From NCBI RefSeq assembly GCF_002362315.1, contig NZ_MTZV01000003.1, positions 248,001 to 312,000 on the forward strand: a DNA stretch of 64,000 nt, read 5' to 3'. Source of the stretch: Paraburkholderia acidicola (GTDB lineage Bacteria; Pseudomonadota; Gammaproteobacteria; Burkholderiales; Burkholderiaceae). Shown here piece by piece: positions 1-8,494 of this stretch (positions are counted from its first letter, which is position 1; each line of letters opens with the position of its first letter). The notes below the pieces were generated by a model that worked only from the letters and a program-made list of their open reading frames with translations, was not told the DNA's origin and ran no database searches. Position numbers and translations under genes: made by a program.

Positions 1-727
1 TACCGGCAAGATCGTCGCGTCAGCCGGCGGTCTCCTCGTGGGCGGCAGCGGTACGAATCCGCTTGCGCCGATCACCGGTCTGCTCGGTGGCTTGACGGGT
101 GGCTCCGGTAGCAGCAGCGGTGGTCCGCTCTCGCCAATCACCGGTTTGCTCGGCGGCTTGACTGGTGGCTCCGGCAGCAGCGGTGGTCCGCTCTCGCCGA
201 TCACGGGTCTGCTCGGTGGTCTGACCGGCGGCTCCGGCAGCAGCGGCGGTCCGCTCGCTCCGGTCACGGGTCTGCTCTCCGCCGTCACCGGCACGTTGAG
301 CGGCGCAGCCGGCGGCAGCAGCGGTCCGCTGGCTCCGGTTACCGGTTTGCTTTCGAGCGTAACCGGCGCATTGGGCGGCGTAGCAGGTGGCGGTACGACC
401 GGCAGCTCAGGTGGTCCGCTCGCTCCGGTCACAGGCCTGCTCTCGACGGTCACTGGCGCATTGTCGAGTGCGACAGGCGGCAGCACCGGTCCGCTCGCTC
501 CCGTCACCGGTCTGCTCACGGCAGTAACCGGCGCGCTCGGCGGTATTGCCGCACCGGCCGCTGCCGCAGTCGCACCGGCAGTGACCACGGCATCGACCGG
601 TGCAGGCACAGCGCTCTCGGCGACGAGTGGTAGCAGCAGCGGCAACGGCGGCGCGAACAATCTGCTGGCGCCAGTGACGTCGCTGCTTGGCGGCATACTC
701 GGCGGTCTCAGCGGCGGCAAGAAGTAA
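1..727 (+). CDS. Glycine-rich PLAPVTGLL-repeat protein, 5' end outside window
   Basis: The frame is open from the first base to a TAA at 725-727, so the true start lies upstream; a GTG at 38 is only an internal possibility. The visible part consists of about eight repeats built on P-L-(A/S)-P-(I/V)-T-G-L-L, followed by Leu/Val and a Gly/Ser-rich spacer, at a period of about 21-30 residues. Late repeats diverge into an Ala/Val-rich stretch, and the protein ends in GGLSGGKK. Related Burkholderiaceae proteins are, from memory, often labelled 'collagen-like', but no Gly-X-Y periodicity is seen here. Composition suggests a secreted or surface protein; the signal region is outside the window. Function unknown. 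A TpsB transporter follows 502 bp downstream. Confidence 0.75.
   Translation, partial: TGKIVASAGGLLVGGSGTNPLAPITGLLGGLTGGSGSSSGGPLSPITGLLGGLTGGSGSSGGPLSPITGLLGGLTGGSGSSGGPLAPVTGLLSAVTGTLSGAAGGSSGPLAPVTGLLSSVTGALGGVAGGGTTGSSGGPLAPVTGLLSTVTGALSSATGGSTGPLAPVTGLLTAVTGALGGIAAPAAAAVAPAVTTASTGAGTALSATSGSSSGNGGANNLLAPVTSLLGGILGGLSGGKK
38..712 (+). repeat. In-frame degenerate coding repeats (PL[AS]P[IV]TGLL unit)
   Basis: About eight tandem coding repeats. Units two and three are nearly identical at protein and DNA level, whereas later units are longer and more diverged. This suggests recent duplication at the 5' side. Such arrays usually vary in copy number between strains; that is inference. Confidence 0.8.
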
Positions 728-1229
728 CAAGCGTCAACCACGACACAGCCGGGATGCAGCGCGTCACACCCGGCTGGTCAGCGCAAGGCACGGTAGTTCA
801 AGATGCATAGCGCAACGGCGCGCGGAGACCTTCAACCATCGCACCAGAACAAACAGCGAGGAGCAGCTTGCCTGATCAACGGCTCTTGACCTCTCACGCG
901 GCCCGCACGACGCTCGCGTCGTTGCGGTCGTCGCGTAGTGTGGTGATAACGCCGCGACTCATGAATCCCCGACTAGGCAGCCACCCACCTGGCTGGGTAA
1001 CATCAGCGGCGGAACATCGCTATTGGGAATGCAGCTGTTGGGAATGCAGTTGGCAGTACAGGGGCCGTGCAACACAAATAATCGGCGAGGTCGCGCGCTT
1101 CATCTTCATCGGAGCGCGCAACGCAACAACCTCGCTACGCAGTACACACTGAGAGCTAGATAAACGTTCGCGATCCAGCCGCTTAGACGGCATACTCGCA
1201 TCACAAGAACGGCCAACGAGGGCAATCCG
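728..1229. other. Intergenic region, 502 bp
   Basis: No convincing gene. It contains an 8-bp perfect inverted repeat with a 15-nt loop (746-753 with 769-776, arms CAGCCGGG/CCCGGCTG) just after the repeat-protein stop, which may act in termination although no T-tract follows. It also contains a 15-bp tandem repeat at 1023-1052. The promoter of the downstream transporter gene should lie here, but no clear sigma-70 boxes were found. Confidence 0.6.
1023..1052. repeat. Two tandem copies of a 15-bp unit
   Basis: TTGGGAATGCAGCTG at 1023-1037 is followed immediately by the same sequence with one substitution (TTGGGAATGCAGTTG) at 1038-1052. It lies about 180 bp upstream of the TpsB-type gene. It could be a slippage product or a binding-site duplication. 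Confidence 0.7.
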
Positions 1230-2912
1230 ATGAAACTCGGGTATAAAAAATGGTCACTGCTACTCGCAGTGGTAGCAGCAGGCGCCGCGCAGGCACAGAG
1301 CCGGCCTGCAGGCGGTAATCCGCTCGACTCTTTGCCACAGATCAACGTGCCGCAAAAAGCGCCGAGCGTCACCGTGCAGGTGCAGCCGCAGGCACCGCAG
1401 TTGCAGGAGCTGCTCGCACGTCAACTCACACCTTCGAAAATCCAGGTCGAAGGCGTGAAATCGATTCCGTTCGACGATGTCGCCAGTCGCTTTACGCCGC
1501 TGGTCGGCAAGGCCATCACGATCGGCGAGCTGATCGAAGTCGCGAACGGCGTCACGAAGCTCTATCAGGAACGCGGCTACGCGCTGTCGTTTGCATTCGT
1601 CCCTGCGCAGACTTTCGAAAACAACGTCGTACGCGTGACGATCGTCGAAGGCTACGTCGCCAACGTGAACATCACCGGCAAGCCGGGCTCGGTCGAAGGA
1701 CGTATCCGCGCGATCGCAGCGCACATCCAGGCGGACCATCCGCTGCGGCTCTCCACGTTCCAGCGTTACACGCAGATCTTCGGTCTGCTACCCGGCGTGA
1801 AGGTCGCTGCGACCGTCGAGCCACCCACCAACACCGACGGCGCGGCGACCCTGAACCTCGCCGTCGACCGCAAGCGGTTCGACGTCAGCACCGGTCTCGA
1901 CTTCAACCACCCCGGCTTCCAGGGGCTGCTGACAGCCACCGAGAACGGTCTGACTTCGCTCGGCGAGCAGCTCAGCATTTCCGCGCTATTTCCGCCGGGG
2001 CGCGACAACGAAACCTATTTCGCGGCGCACGCGTCGGTGCCGATCGGCAGTGACGGTCTGATCGGCAAGATCGATGCAACGCGTTACCGCGGCAATCCAA
2101 CCGACAATCCTGGCCTGCCCAATTCCATCACGCGCACGGTGGTCAACGAAAAGCTGGCCGGTTCGCTTGCGTACCCGTTGCTGCTGAGCAATACGCGCAG
2201 CGTGCTGGGCACCGTGACCGCTTATGCATCGCATGATCAGGACAGCTACTACAGCACGGTCAACGGGTTGAGCTTTGGGCTTCGCTCGCAGGTTCGCGTG
2301 CTGCAGTTGCAGGCCGATTACACCGACATTCAACCCACCCAGGTGCGCAAGGCGAGCATCAATGTCGCGAAAGCGTTCGATGTCCTCGGTGCGTCGAAAT
2401 CGTTCGATCGCAATTCGCCGCTCATCTCCGGCACCAACCCCGTGTCGCTGACCTTCACGCGCACCGGTGCGAGCTTCTCGCAAACCAACACGTGGCCGTT
2501 CAAGATCGGTACCTCCTTCTCGGCGATCGGTCAGTACAGCCCGGACTCGCTGCCAACCTCCGAGCAGATTGCGTTCGGCGCGCAACGTTTCGCGCTCGGT
2601 TATGAGCCGGGCGAAGCGTCGGGCGATTCGGGCTGGGGCGCGGCGTTCGAAGTCAATCGTCCGATTGCGCTCGGCTTCACCTATCTGCAAACCTTCACGC
2701 CATACGTATCGTTCGATATGGCGCGCATCTATCTGCATACGGGCACGCCGTCGCCGTCTCGGTTGTCGTCGGTGGCGCTTGGCTTCCGGGTCACCGACAC
2801 GAAGTACTACAGCCTCGATCTGTCGGTGGCCAAGCCGATCGCCGATGCGCCTGTCGAAAGCTCGTCGCGCAGCCCGCGTGTCAATGCGACTTTCTCGTAC
2901 CAGCTGTATTGA
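1230..2912 (+). CDS. ShlB/FhaC/HecB-type two-partner secretion transporter (TpsB)
   Basis: The 560-aa product fits the TpsB subgroup of Omp85 proteins, which export large TpsA exoproteins across the outer membrane. A signal peptide covers roughly residues 1-22 (ending AAQA). A Pro/Gln-rich linker follows, then POTRA-type sequence at about 68-220, including the typical LYQERGY segment (111-117) and VTIVEGY (136-142). The rest is beta-barrel-like and ends in the aromatic C-terminus SYQLY expected of outer-membrane proteins. A purine-rich stretch (CGAGGG) precedes the ATG at 1230. No TpsA gene with a recognisable TPS domain is visible nearby; the only adjacent exported-looking gene is the repeat protein upstream. 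Family assignment is secure; the substrate is unknown. Confidence 0.88.
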   Translation: MKLGYKKWSLLLAVVAAGAAQAQSRPAGGNPLDSLPQINVPQKAPSVTVQVQPQAPQLQELLARQLTPSKIQVEGVKSIPFDDVASRFTPLVGKAITIGELIEVANGVTKLYQERGYALSFAFVPAQTFENNVVRVTIVEGYVANVNITGKPGSVEGRIRAIAAHIQADHPLRLSTFQRYTQIFGLLPGVKVAATVEPPTNTDGAATLNLAVDRKRFDVSTGLDFNHPGFQGLLTATENGLTSLGEQLSISALFPPGRDNETYFAAHASVPIGSDGLIGKIDATRYRGNPTDNPGLPNSITRTVVNEKLAGSLAYPLLLSNTRSVLGTVTAYASHDQDSYYSTVNGLSFGLRSQVRVLQLQADYTDIQPTQVRKASINVAKAFDVLGASKSFDRNSPLISGTNPVSLTFTRTGASFSQTNTWPFKIGTSFSAIGQYSPDSLPTSEQIAFGAQRFALGYEPGEASGDSGWGAAFEVNRPIALGFTYLQTFTPYVSFDMARIYLHTGTPSPSRLSSVALGFRVTDTKYYSLDLSVAKPIADAPVESSSRSPRVNATFSYQLY

Positions 2913-2921
2913 CCGCCTGAT

Positions 2922-2953
2922 CGGCCACGGAAGTGGCCGCAAAAGCGGCCACT
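2922..2953 (+). terminator. Overlapping alternative hairpins after the TpsB gene
   Basis: Three complementary arms occur in series: CGGCCAC (2922-2928), GTGGCCG (2933-2939) and CGGCCAC (2946-2952). Arm two can pair with arm one (GGAA loop) or with arm three (AAAA loop, 9 bp when extended to 2932-2953), but not both. It is probably a transcription-end structure. No T-tract follows. Confidence 0.5.
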
Positions 2954-3127
2954 GAGTCGTCCACACCCCGCAAACCGTGCCCCCAGTTTGACTAGAGGAT
3001 TCACTATCAAACTGCGGGCGCGGTTTCACGTATGCTCCCCGGACAGCTTGAGGCAGGGCGTCGCCTGACATTCACACGACGCCGCGCGACCACGATCGCG
3101 ACGATTTTTAACAAGGAGGAAGACAAC

Positions 3128-3601
3128 ATGACGCATTTCACCCAACGTGCCCGCACGATCGCCCGGCAGGCCGCCGTGGCCGGTGCCCTGCTCCTCGGCG
3201 CGGCAGCCGCGATGGCGCAAAGCACTACGCCGGTCGGTACCTGGCAGACCATCGACGACCACAACGGCCAGCCGAAGGCGCTCGTGCAGATCACCGACGA
3301 CGGCAGCGGCACGCTGAGCGGCAAGGTCATCAAGGGGCTTGGACCGAGCGACGATCCCACGCGCCGCTGTACCGAATGTACCGACGCCCGCAAGGACCAG
3401 TTGATCCTCGGCATGACGATCATCAACGGCATGACGAAGGACGGCGACGGCTGGGATCACGGCCAGATTCTCGATCCGGAGAACGGCAAGATCTACAAGT
3501 GCAAGATGCATCTCGAAGAAAACGGCCAGAAGCTGGTTGTACGCGGATACATTGGCATCTCGCTGCTCGGACGTTCGCAGACGTGGAATCGCCAGCAGTG
3601 A
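3128..3601 (+). CDS. DUF2147 family periplasmic protein
   Basis: The product is 157 aa. An N-terminal signal peptide of about 30 residues (ending AAAAMA) is followed by a DUF2147-type domain: VGTWQTIDD at the start, G-K-V-I-K-G-L-G, a conserved-looking CTECTDARKDQ segment, and the C-terminal YIGISLLGRSQTW typical of the family. The molecular role of DUF2147 proteins is not established. The start at 3128 was chosen because an excellent ribosome site (AAGGAGGA, 3113-3120) sits 7 nt upstream; the same frame is open further upstream but lacks a site of this quality. A strong terminator follows at 3651. Confidence 0.88.
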   Translation: MTHFTQRARTIARQAAVAGALLLGAAAAMAQSTTPVGTWQTIDDHNGQPKALVQITDDGSGTLSGKVIKGLGPSDDPTRRCTECTDARKDQLILGMTIINGMTKDGDGWDHGQILDPENGKIYKCKMHLEENGQKLVVRGYIGISLLGRSQTWNRQQ

Positions 3602-3650
3602 TGGATGCGCGGGTGTTAGCGCCCGCGATGCGGTAGATCTGACAGAGCAA

Positions 3651-3692
3651 AAAAAGCCGGCCGACGATTGCGATCGTCGGCCGGCTTTGTGT
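3651..3692. terminator. Rho-independent terminator, probably bidirectional
   Basis: A perfect 14-bp stem (3655-3668 with 3673-3686, arms AGCCGGCCGACGAT and complement) with a TGCG loop. It is flanked by five A's on the left and a T-rich run on the right. It serves the DUF2147 gene on the plus strand and may also end the transcript of the convergent gene 3719-4159. Confidence 0.9.
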
Positions 3693-3718
3693 TGCGTACC
3701 TGGCGATGTAACCGCAGG

Positions 3719-4159
3719 TCAGATTGACGGAAAGTGATTCACCGGGAAAGTCGGTACAAACGCCACCTGTGGTTCATTTTCCAACGCAATCGGAGCGGCC
3801 TCGTTCGAGTCAGTGGCGTGCGGCTTTGCGACTTCGCTGGCACCGCGTTGGCGCATGCGGGCTTCGAGTGTACCGAGCAAACCATTGCCGGAGTCGCCGA
3901 ACAACTGCACGAGCACCTCCTGCAATGCCCCCGTTCGATGCCACAGCTTGAAGCGCCGGTGACACGTCTGATAAGGCGGATATCGTCGCGGCATCGCGGA
4001 CCACCTGGCCCCGCTGCACATTACCCATAGCACGCCATTCAGCACGTTGCGCGTATCGGTAAGCGGACGGCCGCGCAGTTCGCTGCGCGGCCGTAGTTCG
4101 GGAATCAGCGGCGCCACGCGCTGCCATTCCTCGTCGGTCATGTCACGGTATGGGCTCAT
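3719..4159 (-). CDS. Orphan IS5-type transposase N-terminal domain (DUF4096-like) protein
   Basis: A 146-aa protein matching the N-terminal helix-turn-helix-like region of IS5/IS427-type transposases: MTDEEWQRVAPLIPE, then RGRPLTDTRNVLNGVLWV, SGARWSAMP and RYPPYQTCHRRF around residues 5-75. The catalytic DDE domain is absent; after about residue 105 the sequence is unrelated, Ala/Glu-rich, and ends at a normal stop. ATG 4159 is preceded by AAAGGAG at good spacing, so it looks expressed. No flanking terminal inverted repeats or second transposase frame were found. A diverged paralogue with the same architecture lies at 36582-36983. It may be a relic or a domesticated DNA-binding protein. Confidence 0.72.
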   Translation of the reverse strand: MSPYRDMTDEEWQRVAPLIPELRPRSELRGRPLTDTRNVLNGVLWVMCSGARWSAMPRRYPPYQTCHRRFKLWHRTGALQEVLVQLFGDSGNGLLGTLEARMRQRGASEVAKPHATDSNEAAPIALENEPQVAFVPTFPVNHFPSI

Positions 4160-4322
4160 GCGTCTCTCCTTTGTCGGAACCATGACAAAGAAGATATCGA
4201 CGCCTGCGACCGCCGAATATAAGACCAGTCTGAATCTCGAAAATGGGCTGCACGCCCTTGCCCCGTGGGCGCCCGCACGCGGGCGACGTGCCGCGGTACG
4301 TCGATGCGTCGGTCCAGTAGGC

Positions 4323-5420
4323 CTAGGTCAGCGACGTATCGACCAGACGCCGCGGCGCGTCGAGATATTCCTTCGACTGCATTTCGACGATCCGCGAAAC
4401 GGTACGGCTGAACTCGTTGGCCATCGGGCCTTCCACGTAAAGCTGCTCGGGCGGCACCGCCGCCGACATCAGCAGCTTGATCTTGTGGTCGTAGAACACG
4501 TCGATGAGCCACGTGAAGCGGCGCGCTTCCGACTGCATGCGCGGTGTCATCTGCGGCACGCCGGACAGGATCACCGCGTGGAAGCGGCTCGCCAGTTCGA
4601 GGTAGTCGTTCTGCGAACGCGGACCGCCGCACAGCGTGGCGAAATCGAACCACACGACACCATCGGCACGCCGCAGCGCTTTCAGCTCGCGCTTTTCGAT
4701 ATGCAGCAGCGGGCTCTCGTCCGGCACGGCGGCGAGGCGCGCGAAGGCATCGCGTAGCGCCTTGTCGGAGGCTGCACCGAGCGGCGTCAGATAAACCTCG
4801 ACCTGGGCCAGCGTGCGGCGCCGGTAGTCGATGCCCGCGTCGACATTGATGACGTCGAGCTTGGACTTGATCAACTCGATAGCGGGCAGCACACGATCGC
4901 GATGCAGGCCATCCGGATACAGCGTGTCCGGATCGTAATTGGACGTCATCACGAACTGCACGCCGTTGTTGAACAGGCGATCGAGCAGCCGGTACAGGAT
5001 CATCGCGTCCGCGATGTCGGACACGTGGAATTCGTCGAAACAGATCAGCCGGTAGCGCTTCGCGATACGCCGCGCGAGTTCGTCGAGCGGATCGGCCTGA
5101 CCCTTCAGTTCCTCGAGTTCGCGATGCACTTCGCGCATGAACTCGTGGAAATGCAGCCGCGTTTTGCGCTGGATCGGCACGACGGTAAAGAAGCTGTCCA
5201 TCAGGAAGCTCTTGCCCCGTCCGACACCGCCCCACAGGTACACGCCGCGTGGCAGATCGGGATGAATGATCAGCTTGCGCAGCGCATTCGAGCGGCGCGC
5301 CTTGTACGTCTGCCACTCGTCATAACACCGCTGCAGACGCTCGACCGCCGCGCGTTGCGCCGGGTCCGATTGATAACCGCGTGTCTGCAGTTCGTTCTCG
5401 TAGTATTCGGTGACGTTCAT
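4323..5420 (-). CDS. zapE: Cell division protein ZapE (AFG1-like ATPase)
   Basis: The 365-aa AAA-type ATPase belongs to the AFG1/ZapE family, which in E. coli associates with the Z-ring during constriction. Walker A is GGVGRGKS at about residues 64-71. Walker B with the family signature is LICFDEFHV at about 125-133, followed by DIADAMIL and the sensor-like MTSNYDPDTLYPDGLHRD segment. Start ATG 5420 (MNVTEYYENE) matches the family N-terminus; the 28 in-frame codons upstream look non-coding and run into a terminator. The gene follows odhL on the same strand but is separated from it by that terminator, so it probably has its own promoter or relies on read-through. Confidence 0.93.
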   Translation of the reverse strand: MNVTEYYENELQTRGYQSDPAQRAAVERLQRCYDEWQTYKARRSNALRKLIIHPDLPRGVYLWGGVGRGKSFLMDSFFTVVPIQRKTRLHFHEFMREVHRELEELKGQADPLDELARRIAKRYRLICFDEFHVSDIADAMILYRLLDRLFNNGVQFVMTSNYDPDTLYPDGLHRDRVLPAIELIKSKLDVINVDAGIDYRRRTLAQVEVYLTPLGAASDKALRDAFARLAAVPDESPLLHIEKRELKALRRADGVVWFDFATLCGGPRSQNDYLELASRFHAVILSGVPQMTPRMQSEARRFTWLIDVFYDHKIKLLMSAAVPPEQLYVEGPMANEFSRTVSRIVEMQSKEYLDAPRRLVDTSLT

Positions 5421-5438
5421 CGTGCGTCGTGCGGCCGG

Positions 5439-5474
5439 AAAAAAGAAGGCGGGAGGGATCGAACCCACCCGCCT
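5439..5474 (-). terminator. Rho-independent terminator of the odh operon
   Basis: On the minus strand, an 11-bp stem with one T-T mismatch (AGGCGGGTGGG with CCCTCCCGCCT, loop TTCGAT; plus-strand 5447-5474) is followed by a T-rich run (plus-strand A's at 5439-5446). It lies between odhL and zapE. Confidence 0.82.
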
Positions 5475-5555
5475 GCGTCGTGATGCGAGATGCAATGGAT
5501 GCACCCAGGTCGGCCGGATCGCTCAACGTACAGAAAGCGGACCGGCCTGCGCGCC

Positions 5556-6986
5556 TTACATGTTCAGCGCGCGCTTGTCGACGGCGAGCGCGGCCTCGCG
5601 CATCACTTCGGACAGCGACGGATGCGGATGGCAGATCCGGCCGATGTCTTCCGACGCCGCCTTGAACTCCATCGCCACCACCGCTTCCGCGATCAGATCC
5701 GAAGCGTTAGCCGAGATGATGTGCACGCCGAGCAGTTCGTCGGTCTTCGCATCGGCGATCATCTTGACGAAACCGTCCGCCTTGTTGATGCCGAGCGCAC
5801 GGCCGTTGGCCATGAACGGGAACTGACCGGTCTTCACTTCGCGACCTTCGGCTTTCAACTGCTGCTCGGTCTTGCCGACCCACGCGATTTCCGGTTCGGT
5901 GTAGATCACCCACGGAATGCAGTTGTAGTCGATATGCGGCTTCTGCCCGTCGATGATTTCGGCAACCAGCACGCCTTCATCTTCGGCCTTGTGCGCGAGC
6001 ATCGGGCCACGCACCACGTCGCCGATCGCGTACACGTTCGGCACGCTCGTCGCGCAGTGATCGTCGACGTCGATAAAGCCGCGTTCGTTGGCCTTCAGAC
6101 CGATCGCTTCGAGACCGAGGTTATCGGTGTTCGGCACGCGGCCGATCGACACGATCAGGCGGTCCGCGTCGAGCGTCTGCGCGTTGCCGTCCTTGTCCGT
6201 GTAGGCGATCGACACGCCCTTGTCCGACGTCTTCACTTCGCCAACCTTCACGCCCACGTGAATGTCGAGGCCCTGCTTCTTGAACTGCTTCGCGGCTTCT
6301 TTCGCGAGCGCCTGGTCGGCAGCACCGAGGAATTCGGGCAGCGCTTCGAGCACGGTCACCTCGGCACCGAGACGGCGCCACACCGAACCGAGTTCGAGGC
6401 CGATCACGCCGGCGCCGATCACGGCGAGCTTCTTCGGCACGGTGTCGAAGGCAAGCGCGCCTTCGTTGTCGGCGACGATCTTGTTGTCGACCGGCACGGT
6501 CGGCAGATGGCGCGCCTTCGAGCCAGTCGCGATGATCACATTCTTCGCCGTGACGACTTCGGTTTCCCCTTCGCCGCTCACTTCGATCTGCACACCGGCG
6601 TCCGTCTTGCCGGTGAACTTGCCGTGGCCCTTCAGCCACGTGATCTTGTTCTTGCGGAACAGGAACTCGATCCCCTTCGTCATCTTCTCGACGATGCCAT
6701 CCTTGCGGGTCTGCATCTTCGCGATGTCGATCTTCACATCGGACACGCTGATACCGTGATCAACGAGATGATGCGCTGCGTTCTCGAACTCTTCCGACGA
6801 CGCAAGCAACGCCTTCGACGGAATACAGCCCACATTCAGACACGTACCGCCAAGCTTCAGCGTGCCGGCCGGGTTCTTCCACTTCTCGATACACGCGACG
6901 CTCTTGCCGAGCTGTGCGGCGCGAATCGCCGCGATATAGCCGCCGGGACCGGCGCCGATCACGACGACGTCAAATTCTTTGGACAT
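5556..6986 (-). CDS. odhL: Dihydrolipoyl dehydrogenase, E3 of 2-oxoglutarate dehydrogenase
   Basis: This 476-aa flavoprotein reoxidises dihydrolipoamide on E2 and passes electrons to NAD+. The FAD-binding GAGPGG is at residues 11-16. The redox-active disulfide motif GGTCLNVGC has Cys49 and Cys54. The NAD-binding [12 protein letters not shown] begins near residue 180, and the C-terminal dimer-interface HPHPSLSE with the catalytic His-Glu pair is present. ATG 6986 is preceded by AAAGGATT; an upstream in-frame extension of 22 codons lacks family similarity. It is third in odhA-odhB-odhL, 90 bp after odhB, and a terminator follows. Confidence 0.96.
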   Translation of the reverse strand: MSKEFDVVVIGAGPGGYIAAIRAAQLGKSVACIEKWKNPAGTLKLGGTCLNVGCIPSKALLASSEEFENAAHHLVDHGISVSDVKIDIAKMQTRKDGIVEKMTKGIEFLFRKNKITWLKGHGKFTGKTDAGVQIEVSGEGETEVVTAKNVIIATGSKARHLPTVPVDNKIVADNEGALAFDTVPKKLAVIGAGVIGLELGSVWRRLGAEVTVLEALPEFLGAADQALAKEAAKQFKKQGLDIHVGVKVGEVKTSDKGVSIAYTDKDGNAQTLDADRLIVSIGRVPNTDNLGLEAIGLKANERGFIDVDDHCATSVPNVYAIGDVVRGPMLAHKAEDEGVLVAEIIDGQKPHIDYNCIPWVIYTEPEIAWVGKTEQQLKAEGREVKTGQFPFMANGRALGINKADGFVKMIADAKTDELLGVHIISANASDLIAEAVVAMEFKAASEDIGRICHPHPSLSEVMREAALAVDKRALNM

Positions 6987-7076
6987 GGACAATCCTTTTG
7001 ATGACGGAGCGGCGCGCAGCGGTGCTGCATCGCGCGCGTCGCTCCGGTTCAAACCAGTGCGAGAGACTGGGTGTGC

Positions 7077-8351
7077 TTACAGATCGAGCAGCAGGCGCGC
7101 CGGATCTTCGAGTGCGTCCTTCATCGCGACGAGCGACAGCACCGCTTCGCGGCCGTCAATGATCCGGTGGTCGTACGACATCGCCAGATAGTTCATCGGG
7201 CGGATCACGATCTGACCGTTCTCGACGACAGCGCGCTCCTTCGTTGCGTGCACACCGAGAATCGCCGACTGCGGCGGGTTGATGATCGGCGTCGACAGCA
7301 TCGAGCCGAACACACCGCCGTTCGAGATCGAGAACGTACCGCCGGTCATTTCTTCGATGGACAGCTTGCCGTCCTTCGCCTTCTGACCGAATTCAGCGAT
7401 CTTCTTTTCGATGTCGGCAAGGCTCATCTGGTCTGCGTTGCGCAGGATCGGCACCACGAGACCGCGCGGCGAACCGACCGCGATACCGATGTCGAAGTAG
7501 CCGTGATAGACGATGTCGTTACCGTCGATCGACGCGTTCACGAGCGGGAATTTCTTCAGCGCGTGCACCGCCGCCTTCACGAAGAACGACATGAAGCCGA
7601 GCTTCACGCCATGTTCCTTCTCGAACCGGTCCTTGTACTTGTTGCGCAGATCCATCACCGGCGCCATGTTCACTTCGTTGAACGTAGTGAGGATGGCATT
7701 GGTCTGTTGCGATTCGAGCAGACGCTCGGCGATACGCGCCCGCAGACGCGACATCGGCACGCGTTGTTCCGGACGGTTGTTGAGCCATGCATCGGCCGAT
7801 GCCGGCGCCTTCACGTCAGGCAGCGACGGCTTGGCGGCTTTCGCTGCGGGAGCAGCTGCAGCGGCCGACTTCGCAGCCAGCGTGGTCTGACCTGCGCCGA
7901 GTGCATCGCCCTTCGTGATGCGGCCGTCGCGGCCCGAGCCGGCTACGTCGCCAGCCGACAGATTCTTTTCCGCGAGGATCTTCGCTGCCGCCGGCGAAGC
8001 CGCCGTGCTGGCGCCCGCTGCTGCTGCAGCGGCCGGTGCCGGAGCGGCTGCCGGAGTAGCTTCGGGAGCCGGCTTAACTTCGGCTTCGACGGCTGCGGCG
8101 CCGGCCTTGCCTTCGGTATCGATCTTCGCGATCACTTCATCGGCGAGCACCGTGTCGCCGTCGTGCTTGACGATCTGCGCGAGCACACCGGCAGCAGGTG
8201 CCGGCACTTCGAGCACGACCTTGTCGGTTTCGAGTTCGATGAGAATTTCGTCCTGGGCAACGGCTTCGCCCGGCTTCTTCTTCCATTGCAGCATCGTGGC
8301 TTCCGAAACCGACTCGGACAGCTGGGGGACTTTGACTTCAACAATAGCCAT
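7077..8351 (-). CDS. odhB: Dihydrolipoyllysine succinyltransferase, E2 of 2-oxoglutarate dehydrogenase
   Basis: The 424-aa E2 core transfers succinyl groups to CoA in the TCA cycle. An N-terminal lipoyl domain (residues 1-75) carries the lipoylation site ETDKVVLEV with Lys44. An Ala/Pro-rich linker follows, then a peripheral-subunit-binding domain (about 118-155, [14 protein letters not shown]...[12 protein letters not shown]). The catalytic acyltransferase domain follows and carries the active-site motif [11 protein letters not shown] (His395, Asp399). Start ATG 8351 is the conserved MAIVEVKVP. It is preceded by odhA across a 143-bp gap containing a strong hairpin. Confidence 0.96.
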   Translation of the reverse strand: MAIVEVKVPQLSESVSEATMLQWKKKPGEAVAQDEILIELETDKVVLEVPAPAAGVLAQIVKHDGDTVLADEVIAKIDTEGKAGAAAVEAEVKPAPEATPAAAPAPAAAAAAGASTAASPAAAKILAEKNLSAGDVAGSGRDGRITKGDALGAGQTTLAAKSAAAAAPAAKAAKPSLPDVKAPASADAWLNNRPEQRVPMSRLRARIAERLLESQQTNAILTTFNEVNMAPVMDLRNKYKDRFEKEHGVKLGFMSFFVKAAVHALKKFPLVNASIDGNDIVYHGYFDIGIAVGSPRGLVVPILRNADQMSLADIEKKIAEFGQKAKDGKLSIEEMTGGTFSISNGGVFGSMLSTPIINPPQSAILGVHATKERAVVENGQIVIRPMNYLAMSYDHRIIDGREAVLSLVAMKDALEDPARLLLDL

Positions 8352-8453
8352 GTGATTTTCCTGAATACGTATCTAGTGACAACGAACCGTGAGCGGGCCG
8401 TCATCCGTTCAATGCGCAACGCGTGGGGACCGGATGCGTGCGCCGGATGCGGC

Positions 8454-8480
8454 GCGGGAAAGCGCCCTGCGCTTTCCCGC
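8454..8480 (-). promoter_or_regulatory. Perfect 12-bp hairpin between odhA and odhB
   Basis: GCGGGAAAGCGC (8454-8465) and its exact complement GCGCTTTCCCGC (8469-8480) enclose a 3-nt loop. On the minus-strand transcript it lies just after the odhA stop. No T-tract follows, so it is more likely a processing, stability or partial-polarity element than a full terminator. Confidence 0.75.
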
Positions 8481-8494
8481 TTCGCCTGTCGTGT

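Noticed and set aside
3700-4200. Complete insertion sequence around the orphan transposase domain
   Set aside because: No matching terminal inverted repeats, target-site duplication or DDE catalytic domain could be found by eye.
5447-5474. Minus-strand GGTTCGATCCC-like segment resembling a tRNA T-arm
   Set aside because: No acceptor, D or anticodon arms surround it. The segment is better explained as the stem-loop of the odh operon terminator followed by T's.
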